Source: Sphingomonas sp. CROZ-RG-20F-R02-07
GTDB taxonomy: Bacteria; Pseudomonadota; Alphaproteobacteria; Sphingomonadales; Sphingomonadaceae
Direction of reading: 5' to 3'
Assembly: GCF_022662335.1 (NCBI RefSeq)
Contig: NZ_JAKNQJ010000005.1
Coordinates: 1 to 64,000 of the forward strand
Length of the DNA: 64,000 nucleotides
The notes under the pieces: generated by a model
Told to the model about the DNA's origin: nothing
The model's input: the letters and a program-made list of their open reading frames with translations, nothing else
Databases searched by the model: none
Shown: piece by piece, positions 55,101 to 62,600 of the stretch
How positions within the stretch are numbered: the first letter of the stretch is position 1
Layout of the letters: every line of letters starts with the position of its first letter
Position numbers and translations under genes: made by a program

Positions 55101-55200
55101 CAAGCCCTATGGCATCGCCGCGTTGACCGCCGCGATCCGGCAGGCGCTGGCGCGCGCGCCGCAGCGGGCGGCGGCGGACCATCTTGCCGGCCGCCAATGA
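52108..55200 (+). CDS. Hybrid histidine kinase with N-terminal ParD-like ribbon-helix-helix
   Basis: The product has 1030 residues. Residues about 8-46 (LTPELDAFLAARIAAGDYAD, GEGVRAALTLLRDH) look like a ParD/CopG-type ribbon-helix-helix. The rest begins at M52 with MAWLVGGGECGALIRARDWS, the usual start of a PAS-kinase family. Then come PAS domains (about 85-205, 215-330 and 335-460), a coiled coil, HisKA with GKLTGGVAHDFNNLLQ, HATPase (NALLNLAINARDAM, SDTGSGMAADV, GSGLGLSMVYGF) and two receivers (LVVEDDAEVRAT...LFTDVVMPG and LLVEDDALIRAN...LVTDVNLPG). No membrane segment. A start at 52261 would drop the RHH part, but the frame is open throughout. Confidence 0.88.
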   Translation: MALRLPRMLSLTPELDAFLAARIAAGDYADAGEGVRAALTLLRDHAAEGATMAWLVGGGECGALIRARDWSATSLGGPAGWPAALRTTLANVVNSPVAKVLMWGPEHVMLYNDAYRAIAGDRHPEAFGRPVHIAFPEVWDWNRKVLAAARGGEVVAHRDQPILFHRPDGPETLVLDLFYTPVYGAMGQVEGVLCTMVDNSQRAALEARLAASEAELRRVTDAVPMLVSYVDSDFVYRFANERYRDWVGTPPEAMIGRHVGDALGEAFFEDRRESLVRALAGEAFSAETMVTHCDGVRRHMEIRYVPHVAADGSVPGVYVLGIDIEERAQREAELGISNGRFRTAMDAVHGVLWTNTADGRMRGEQPGWTALSGQTEDAYRDYGWTAAIHPDDVAPTIAAWQAAVAARAMFVFEHRVRRHCGAWRRFAVRALPILDSEGTIQEWVGVHTDITHQRAAEAALRDQAETLSRQVHHRQRAEDQLRQLNDTLEARVIAEIDERRQAEAKLAQSQKMETVGKLTGGVAHDFNNLLQVVSGNLQLLAKDIAGNDRAERRVASAMAGVARGSKLAAQLLAFGRRQALEPKVVNVTRFVRDMDDILRRAIGEGIEIETIVGGGLWNTFIDPAHFENALLNLAINARDAMEGQGRLTIELGNASLDDAYAASHDEVTAGQYVLLAVSDTGSGMAADVIDKVFEPFFSTKSEGKGSGLGLSMVYGFVKQSGGHVKIYSELDEGTTIRLYLPRAMAAEDVEVTTELGPVTGGTETVLVVEDDAEVRATVVEMLGDLGYRVLKAVDAGSALSVVESGIPIDMLFTDVVMPGTLKSPELARKARERLPNLAVLFTSGYTENSIVHGGKLDAGVELLSKPYTREALARKFRHVLANQAQRAVQRRPEPPVVAPSGGRSTILLVEDDALIRANTAEMLQEDGFVVIDAASAEEAMTALQTVPIDALVTDVNLPGISGPDFARTARTLRPGIGVVFASGDVAAATSETDAVMLAKPYGIAALTAAIRQALARAPQRAAADHLAGRQ

Positions 55201-55207
55201 CCATGGC

Positions 55208-55483
55208 GTGCGGGGCCGCGGCCTGACGCTCGCCCCGCCCGAGGGCGGTTTTCACGGCCCCGTCAAGCGATCGATCACGATCGCCGGTCATCCCACCTCG
55301 ATCAGCCTCGAGCCGCTGTTCTGGGCCGCGCTCGAATCGACGGCGCTCGCATCGTCGCTGCCGCTGAGCGCGCTGGTGGCCGAAATCGACGCGCTGCGCA
55401 TCGTTTCCGAGGACCCGCCCAATCTCGCCAGCGCGCTGAGAACATGGCTGTTCTCAAACGCAAGTGAGAACCAATCTCAATAA
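55208..55483 (+). CDS. Small ribbon-helix-helix domain protein
   Basis: The product has about 91 residues from GTG 55208. TTG 55184, overlapping the kinase end, is the other option. The core KRSITIAGHPTSISLEPLFW, then LPLSALVAEID and NLASALRTWLFSN, match a small alphaproteobacterial RHH family (RHH_4 type) often annotated only as ribbon-helix-helix protein. DNA binding is probable but no target is known. Its stop lies inside the Fur-like region of the receptor operon. Confidence 0.8.
   Translation: MRGRGLTLAPPEGGFHGPVKRSITIAGHPTSISLEPLFWAALESTALASSLPLSALVAEIDALRIVSEDPPNLASALRTWLFSNASENQSQ
55465..55479 (+). promoter_or_regulatory. Fur-like box 1 upstream of the siderophore receptor
   Basis: TGAGAACCAATCTCA is an imperfect palindrome (TGAGA-N5-TCTCA) close to the 7-1-7 Fur pattern. 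A further half site TTCTCA lies at 55451-55456. It overlaps the end of the preceding RHH gene and is 60 bases before the receptor start. Confidence 0.65.
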
Positions 55484-55492
55484 CCTTGACAG

Positions 55493-55507
55493 TGAGAACG
55501 ACTCTCA
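55493..55507 (+). promoter_or_regulatory. Fur-like box 2 upstream of the siderophore receptor
   Basis: TGAGAACGACTCTCA repeats box 1 exactly 28 bases downstream, sharing TGAGAAC and TCTCA. Tandem boxes of this kind, 32 bases before the receptor start, predict iron-dependent repression of the receptor-Sel1-PiuC operon. Confidence 0.7.
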
Positions 55508-55538
55508 ATAGCGAAGCCCATAACAAAGGGGTTTGCTC

Positions 55539-58049
55539 ATGCTTCGTTCCACATCCGCACGCGTGTCCGCCACGCCGGCCTTTCTCGCCCTGTCATGCGT
55601 CGGTGCGTTCGCGGCGATGCCCGCCTTCGCGGCCGACACGCCCAAGACATCGGCGAACGATGCCGAGCCCCCGGTGCAGGACGATGTGCTCGTCAACGGC
55701 CAGCGCGTCCGCGAGCCCAAGGTGGTCGCGCCGCTCGTCAACACGCCGCGATCGATCGTCGTCCTCGACAAGCAGGTGATCGAGCAGACCGGATCGGCCA
55801 GCCTCCAGGATGCGCTGCGCACCGTGCCCGGCATCACCTTCGGCGCGGCGGAGGGCGGCAACCCGATCGGCGACCGTCCCTTCATCCGCGGCTTCGACAG
55901 CCAGGGCAGCATCTATGTCGACGGCGTGCGCGACCTGGCGTCGCAGAGCCGCGAGGTGTTTGCGGTGGATACGGTGCAGATCGTGCGCGGATCGGATTCC
56001 ACGCTCGGCGGTCGCGGCAGCGCGGGGGGAACGATCAACATTCTCTCCAAGATGCCGGAACCGGCCGATTTCGGTTCGGCGAGCGCCAGCTTCGGCAACG
56101 CCGCCTACAAGCGCGTCACCGCCGATCTCAACCTGAAATTGTCCGACACCGCCGCATTCCGGATCGAGGGTCTTTGGCACGACCAGGACGTCGCAGGCCG
56201 CGACGCCCTCTACCAACGCCGCTGGGGCGTGGCACCTTCGGCAATATTGGGGCTGGGCACGCCGACCCGCCTGACGATCGCTGGCTATTATCTCGAAAGC
56301 CACGAACTGCCCGACAGCGGGCTGCCCTATCTCTACACCATCGGCAACGCGCCGGGTACGGGGACGATCGTCACCACGCCGGCGCTCGGCAACGTCACGC
56401 TCGCCTCCGGGCGGACGGGCTATGTGCCGCGCACCGCCTTTTACGGCCTCACCGATCGCGATTTCCGGAATGCCAAGACCGTTCAGGCGACGGTCCGCGC
56501 CGAGCATGATTTCGGCGGCGTGACGCTGCGGAACACGGCCCGCTACACCCATGCCGAGCAGGCCTATATCTTCACCCTGCCCGACGACAGCCAGGGCAAC
56601 GTCTATGGCACCACGGCGGCCAACACGGGCGCGAGCCTCACGAACGGCGGCTATGTCTGGCGGCGCTCCAATCCGCGCTACAGCCAAACCGACAGCATCG
56701 TCGATCAGATCGATCTCTATGGCACCGCGCATACCGGGAGCATCGTCCACAGCTTTTCGGCCGGCGCCGAATTCTCATGGGAGAAGGATCGCCGCGGCAC
56801 CTATGTGACCGCCGGCTATGTCAGCGCGGCCGGATCGCCGCTTCTGGCGTCGGGCTCCACGCTGTCCCCGCGCTGCAGCGCCACTTCGGTCGCGCGTTAT
56901 TACTGCGCCGGCCTGTTCAATCCCAACCCGAGCGATCCGTGGGTCAGCTATGCGAGCGACACGTCGACCGTCGCGTCGCCGATCGTGCGCGGCGGCGCGG
57001 CGACCGAGACGCAGAACGATGCCAATACCAAGGCGGTTTACGGCTTCGATTCGATCACGCTGCTGCCGCAGGTCATCCTGAACCTGGGCGTGCGCTTCGA
57101 CCGCTTCACCTCGGCGATCACGCCGCCGGTGGCTGCAGGCGGCACGACCTATCGGCTGACACGGACGGACAATCTGTTCAACTGGCAGGCGGGACTCGTG
57201 CTCAAGCCGACGAGGGAGACGAGCGTCTATGCGAGCTACGCCACCGCGGCCACGCCGCCCAACAGCCTGCTCGGCGAAGGCCGCGAGGACAATGCGCTGC
57301 CAACGACCAACAGCGCGCAGAACCTTGCGCTGCTCGACCAGTTGAAGGTGCAGAAGACCAAAAGCTACGAAGTCGGTGCCAAGGCGAATGTCTTCCATGA
57401 AAAGCTCGCGCTCGCGGCGGCGGCGTTCCAGACCGACATCACCAATGCGCGCACGCAGGTCGATGCGAACACCATCGCCTTTCTCGGCCGCACCCGAATC
57501 CGCGGCATCGAGCTGACCGCGAGCGGGACGATCCTGCCGGGGTGGACGATCTTCGGCGGCTACACGCATCTCGATCCCAAGATCCTCGATGCGGGCAATG
57601 TCGCCCTGACCGCGCCGGCGGTGGGCACCCGTGCCGCGCAGGTCGTGTATGTGCCGTCGAGCAGCAACGGCCAGCAGGTGCCGCAGACCGCGCGCGACAG
57701 CTTCACCGCGACCACCAACGTGACGGTCCGCAAGCGTTTCCAGATCGGCGGCAGCGCGATCTACATGGACACGCAGATCGGCGGCTATGCCGACAACCGC
57801 ATCGCGACGCAGACCGCCGCGGGCGTCGTGACCGTCACGCCGATCACCAAATTCCTGATCCGCGAAGTGCCGAGCTATTGGCGCTTCGACGCGCGCGCGA
57901 GCTTCGACGTGACGCCCGCCGTCAGCATCAGCGTCAACGCGCAGAACCTGACCGACAAAGCCTATTTCAGCCAGGCCTATGCCAGCCATTACGGCACGCT
58001 CGCCGCAGGTCGGACCGTGTTCGGCACGCTGGGCGTCAAGTTCCGCTGA
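55539..58049 (+). CDS. TonB-dependent catecholate-type siderophore receptor
   Basis: The product has 836 residues from ATG 55539, preceded by AAAGGGG. A signal peptide (about 1-32, ending AMPAFAA) precedes a plug domain (about 60-170, with NTPRSIVVLDKQVIEQTGSA, RPFIRGFDSQGSIYVDGVRD and RGSAGGTINILSK) and a 22-stranded barrel ending in RTVFGTLGVKFR. It resembles the Fiu/PiuA group that takes up ferric catecholates, energised by TonB. It heads an iron-regulated operon with a Sel1 protein and a PiuC-type dioxygenase, the same partners seen around piuA/fiu. Confidence 0.93.
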   Translation: MLRSTSARVSATPAFLALSCVGAFAAMPAFAADTPKTSANDAEPPVQDDVLVNGQRVREPKVVAPLVNTPRSIVVLDKQVIEQTGSASLQDALRTVPGITFGAAEGGNPIGDRPFIRGFDSQGSIYVDGVRDLASQSREVFAVDTVQIVRGSDSTLGGRGSAGGTINILSKMPEPADFGSASASFGNAAYKRVTADLNLKLSDTAAFRIEGLWHDQDVAGRDALYQRRWGVAPSAILGLGTPTRLTIAGYYLESHELPDSGLPYLYTIGNAPGTGTIVTTPALGNVTLASGRTGYVPRTAFYGLTDRDFRNAKTVQATVRAEHDFGGVTLRNTARYTHAEQAYIFTLPDDSQGNVYGTTAANTGASLTNGGYVWRRSNPRYSQTDSIVDQIDLYGTAHTGSIVHSFSAGAEFSWEKDRRGTYVTAGYVSAAGSPLLASGSTLSPRCSATSVARYYCAGLFNPNPSDPWVSYASDTSTVASPIVRGGAATETQNDANTKAVYGFDSITLLPQVILNLGVRFDRFTSAITPPVAAGGTTYRLTRTDNLFNWQAGLVLKPTRETSVYASYATAATPPNSLLGEGREDNALPTTNSAQNLALLDQLKVQKTKSYEVGAKANVFHEKLALAAAAFQTDITNARTQVDANTIAFLGRTRIRGIELTASGTILPGWTIFGGYTHLDPKILDAGNVALTAPAVGTRAAQVVYVPSSSNGQQVPQTARDSFTATTNVTVRKRFQIGGSAIYMDTQIGGYADNRIATQTAAGVVTVTPITKFLIREVPSYWRFDARASFDVTPAVSISVNAQNLTDKAYFSQAYASHYGTLAAGRTVFGTLGVKFR

Positions 58050-58062
58050 GGCCGGTGCGCGC

Positions 58063-58803
58063 GTGACGCAAGCCGAACTCATCGCGCTCACGCCGGCCGA
58101 GATCGCCGCGCGCCTTGCCGGTCCGCCCGAGGCGCGAGCGGCGTTCGTCCGCGCCGCGGCCGAGGCGGGGATGGCCGAGGCGCAGGCGGTCTATGGCCAG
58201 ATGCTGCTCGACGGCGTGGGGGTCTTGGCCGATCCCGCGGCGGCGCTCGGCTGGTTCGTCAAAGCGGCGGCGCAGCACCACATGATGGCGCTGAACATGG
58301 TCGGGCGCTGCTATGATCTCGGCTGGGGCACTGCGATCGACAAGGCGCGCGCGGCGGAATGCTACCGCATCGCGGCGGGTGCCGGGCTCGACTGGGCGAT
58401 GTACAATTATGCCACGCTGCTGGCGCTCGGCGACGGCGTGGCGGAGGACAAGGCCGTCGCGCTTCGGTGGCTCGAAAAGGCGGCGGCGCTGGGCAACGCC
58501 AAGGCGATCAACTTCGTCGGCAGCTTTTACGAGGATGGCTGGGCGTGCGCGCGCGACATGGCCGTCGCTGCCGATTGCTATGCCCGCGCGGCCGAGGGCG
58601 GCGATTTTCGCGGCTGTTTCAACCATGCGCGCCTGCTGGGGGCCGCCGGCCGGATCGACGAGGCGCTGCCCTGGCTCGCCCGCGCCGGTGCCCTGGGCAC
58701 GCCGGCGTTCGTCGCCAAGGCGGCGGACTGGCTCGCGGCGTGCGATAGGGCAGAATTCCGCACCCGCGGACTGGCCGCATTGAGGAACGATCCATGTTGC
58801 TGA
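58063..58803 (+). CDS. Sel1-repeat protein of the siderophore receptor operon
   Basis: The product has 246 residues from GTG 58063 ([20 protein letters not shown]), 13 bases after the receptor stop. At least four Sel1-like repeats of about 36 residues are visible ([80 protein letters not shown]). No signal peptide is seen. Sel1 proteins act as adaptors, and this type is a common neighbour of PiuC-like genes, but its role is unknown. It overlaps the dioxygenase start. Confidence 0.88.
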   Translation: MTQAELIALTPAEIAARLAGPPEARAAFVRAAAEAGMAEAQAVYGQMLLDGVGVLADPAAALGWFVKAAAQHHMMALNMVGRCYDLGWGTAIDKARAAECYRIAAGAGLDWAMYNYATLLALGDGVAEDKAVALRWLEKAAALGNAKAINFVGSFYEDGWACARDMAVAADCYARAAEGGDFRGCFNHARLLGAAGRIDEALPWLARAGALGTPAFVAKAADWLAACDRAEFRTRGLAALRNDPCC

Positions 58804-59477
58804 CCATCCCGGACCTGCTCGATGCGGGCGGCGTCGCGCGGCTGCGCGCGCTGATCGATGCGGGCGACTGGCATGATGGCAACGCCACCTCGGGCCACCA
58901 GTCGGCGCTGGCCAAGCGCAACCGCCAATTGCCCGAGGATGCGCCCGCCGTGCGCGAGGGCGGGGCGCTGGTGCTCGACGCGCTCGCCGCCTCGCCGCTG
59001 TTCGTCGCCGCTGCCCTGCCGCTCAAGGTGTTTCCGCCGCTGTTCAGCCGCTACGAAGGCGGCGAGGCGTTCGATACGCATGTCGATGCCGGGATCCGCG
59101 TGCGCCGCGGCAGCGACTTCCGCATCCGTGCGGACCTGTCCGCCACGCTCTTCCTCGACGATCCGGACAGCTATGACGGCGGCGCGCTGGTGATCGAGGA
59201 CCGGTTCGGCGATCGCATGGTGAAGCTGCCCGCCGGGCATATGGTGCTCTATCCCGCCTCCAGCCTCCACCGCGTCACCCCGGTCACGCGGGGCGTGCGC
59301 ACCGCCTGTTTCTTCTGGCTGGAATCGATGGTGCGCGACGAGGGCGCGCGGCGCATCCTGTTCGACCTCGATTCGGCGGTGCAGCAGGTCGCGGGCGCAC
59401 AGGGGGCCGGCGATCCTGCGGTCGTGCAACTGACCGGCGTGTATCACAACCTGCTGCGCCGCTGGGCGAGCACATAG
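58794..59477 (+). CDS. PiuC/YbiX-type Fe(II)/2-oxoglutarate dioxygenase
   Basis: The product has 227 residues, the usual length for the PKHD-type hydroxylase family. Iron ligands H96 and D98 ([10 protein letters not shown]) and H159 (SSLHRV), and the 2-oxoglutarate Arg R169 (TRGVRTA), are all present. [12 protein letters not shown] and [17 protein letters not shown] are family signatures. The substrate is not known; in other bacteria the gene is iron-regulated with a catecholate receptor, as here. It overlaps the Sel1 gene by 10 bases. Confidence 0.93.
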   Translation: MLLTIPDLLDAGGVARLRALIDAGDWHDGNATSGHQSALAKRNRQLPEDAPAVREGGALVLDALAASPLFVAAALPLKVFPPLFSRYEGGEAFDTHVDAGIRVRRGSDFRIRADLSATLFLDDPDSYDGGALVIEDRFGDRMVKLPAGHMVLYPASSLHRVTPVTRGVRTACFFWLESMVRDEGARRILFDLDSAVQQVAGAQGAGDPAVVQLTGVYHNLLRRWAST

Positions 59478-59510
59478 CCCACGACCATGCTGGTTCGCTC
59501 CAGTTGCCCA

Positions 59511-59598
59511 ACGTCCTCGCCCTGAGCCCGACGAAGCACGCTCTCCCCGCACGTCATCGCATTCCGAACAGGCCCTTCGACAAGCTCAGAGCGAACGG
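59511..59598. repeat. REP-like inverted repeat, family A, copy 4
   Basis: The left arm CGTCCTCGCCCTGAGCCCGA (from 59511) and the right arm CCCTTCGACAAGCTCAGAGC (from 59573) are inverted, about 32 bases apart. It lies between the convergent dioxygenase and glutamate dehydrogenase genes and could terminate both transcripts. Nothing else is seen in this 139-base gap. Confidence 0.82.
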
Positions 59599-59616
59599 CG
59601 TTAAAGGCACCGGATC

Positions 59617-62600
59617 CTATCGGCCCAGCAGCACCCGCGCTTGCCCCGCGATCTGCGCCAGCATCGCCGGATTGGGCGCGGCCGCGTGGCGCGCGCGATC
59701 GATCACCGCCTTGAACTGCGCGACGCGCGGGGCATTGGCCCCGAGCCACGCGATCACGCTCGCCTGCGGATCGGCGCCACCCGCGCGCGCGAGGAACTCC
59801 AGCCGCAATTGCTGGAAATCGCGCGCCAGGCTCGCGATCAACAGCCGCTCCCACGGATCGCTGGGCGACAGCCGCGCGGCGTTCGCCTGCGCCCAGTCGA
59901 GCCCGAGCGCCTGCCCCAGATGCGTGAAGGCGCGCGTCAGCACCGCCTCGTCCAGCTTCAGCCGCTCGCCCAGATCGGCGAGGCCCACCGCGCCGTCGAG
60001 TTCGAACAGCCGCACGACCTTGCGCGTGAGCGCGGCGGGCGCGCCGATCGCCTCGAGCTGCGCGGCGATCCGGTCGCCCTGCGCCAGCGCCTCGGCGAGC
60101 AACAGCTCGGACGTCTGCGTTTCGAGTTGCCCGATCCCCTTGGCGAGCCGGGCGAGCGTCGCGGCTGGGCTGGTGCCGGGCGCGGTCACGCGCAGCAGAT
60201 CGGCGATCTGCGAGCGCGTCGCGACCGCCACCTCGTCGAACAACGCGATCCGCGCCGTTTCCGGCATCGCGGTCGTCTCGATCTCGGCCCACAGCGCGTC
60301 CAGCCCGAACAGCCGTTCCGCCACCACGAACATCGCGGCGATGTCCGCGATCGCCGCGCCTTCTTCCTCGGCGAGTTCGAAGGGGTAGAGCACGCCCATC
60401 CGGTTGACGATCCGGTTCGCCAGCTTGGTCGCGACGATCTGGCCGCGCAGCCGGTGTTCGTCGATCGCGCGCGCGAACCGCGCCTGCATCGCGGGCGGGA
60501 AGGCGGCGTGGAGATCGGGCCTCAAGGCCTCGTCGGTGCCGAGATCGCTATGCTCGATCGCATCCTGGAGCGCGAGTTTGGCGGTGGCGAGCAGCACGGC
60601 GAGTTCGGGACGCGTCAGCCCCCGGCCTTCCTGCCCGCGGCGCAGCAGCGCCTCGTTTCCGGCAAGCCCCTCGACCGCGCGATCGAGCCGGCCCGCGGCC
60701 TCGAAGATCTCGATCACGCGGACATAGCCCGGAATCGCGGCGGCGCCGTCCGCCTCCGCGATCGACAGCGCGAGCGTCTGCAGGCGATTGTCCTCCAGCA
60801 CCAGCGCCGCGACATCGTCGGTCATGCTCGCCAGGAACGCGTTGCGATCCTCGAAGCCGAGACGCCCCTCGATCATCTCGCGGTTGAGCGCGATCTTGAT
60901 GTTCACCTCGTTGTCCGAACAATCGACGCCCGCCGAATTGTCGATGAAGTCGGTGTTGATCCGGCCGCTGCGCAGCGAAAAGGCGATGCGTGCAGCCTGG
61001 GTCGTGCCCAGATTGGCGCCCTCGCCAATCGCCACGACGCGCAGATCCTCGGCGTCGACGCGCAGCCGATCGTTGGCGGGATCACCGACCGCGGCGTTGT
61101 TCTCCGCCGCCGCCTTCACATAGGTGCCGATGCCGCCGAACCACAGCAGATCGGCCGGCGCCTTCAGGATTGCGGCGATCAGCGCGCCCGGCTCCATCTC
61201 GTCCGCGCTCACGCCGAGGACGGCCTGCACCGCGGGCGACAGCGGCACGCTCTTGGCGGTGCGCGCGAACACGCCGCCGCCGGCCGAGATCAGCGCGGCG
61301 TCGTAATCCGCCCAGGACGAGCGAGGCAGCGCGAACATCCGCGCGCGCTCCGCCCAGCTGGCCGCGGGATCGGGCGTGGGGTCGAGGAAGATGTGGCGGT
61401 GGTCGAACGCCGCCACCAGCTTCAGGCTCTGCGACAGGAGCATGCCGTTGCCGAAGACGTCGCCCGACATGTCGCCGCAGCCGACCACGGTGATGGGCTG
61501 CGTCTGCACGTCAACGCCGCGTTCGGCGAAATGACGCTGCACGCTGATCCACGCGCCCTTGGCGGTGATGCCCATCGCCTTGTGGTCGTACCCCACCGAG
61601 CCGCCGCTGGCGAAGGCGTCGCCCAGCCAGAAATTGCGTTCGAGCGCGAGCGCATTGGCGACGTCGCTGAAGGTCGCGGTGCCCTTGTCGGCGGCGACGA
61701 CGAAATAGGGATCGTCGCCGTCGAGGATGGTGACGCCCGCCGGATGGACCACCGCGCCCTCGACGATATTGTCGGTGATCGACAGCAGCGCGCGGATGAA
61801 GATCCGGTAGCTTTCGGTGCCCTCGGCCAGCCACGCATCGCGGTTGGCGGCGGTGGGCAGCTGCTTGGGATAGAAGCCGCCCTTGGCGCCGGTGGGCACG
61901 ATCACGGCGTTCTTCACGCGCTGCGCCTTCATCAGCCCCAGGATCTCGGTGCGGAAATCGTCGCGCCGGTCGGACCAGCGGAGCCCGCCGCGCGCGACCG
62001 GGCCGGCGCGCAGGTGGATGCCCTCGACGCGCGGACTGTAGACCCAGATCTCGCGCCACGGCACCGGCGCCGGCAGCCCGGGGATCAGGTGGCTGTCGAA
62101 CTTGAACGCCAGCGCTTCGGTCGCCGCCGGCACGAAGGCGTTGGTGCGCAGGCAGGCGGCGATCAGGTTGCGATAGGCGCGCAGGATCCGGTCGTCGTCG
62201 ATCGCGGAAACGGCGTCGAGCGCGCGCTCGATTGCGGCGTCGGCGGCGGACAGGTCGCCGGGCGCGGCGGGATCGTGCGCCGCGGCGAAGCGTGCGACGA
62301 GCGCCGCTGCCAGATCGGGCGAACGGCGCAGCGCCTCCACCACGGTCGCCATGCCGTACGTCAGCCCGGCCTGACGCAGATAACGGAACCACGCACGCAG
62401 CAGGATCACCGCGGCCGGTGCCATGCCGGCGGTGACGATCAGGCCGTTGAAACCGTCATTCTCCGCCGATCCGCGCAGCACGGCGGCGATCGCGCCTTCG
62501 AGGATCGCGGGATCGCAGGCAAAGGCGCCCCCGTCCGTCTCGACCGCGAAATCATGGACATGTGCGCCCGATTCGTCGTCGAGCGCGGTCGGCAGCTCGC

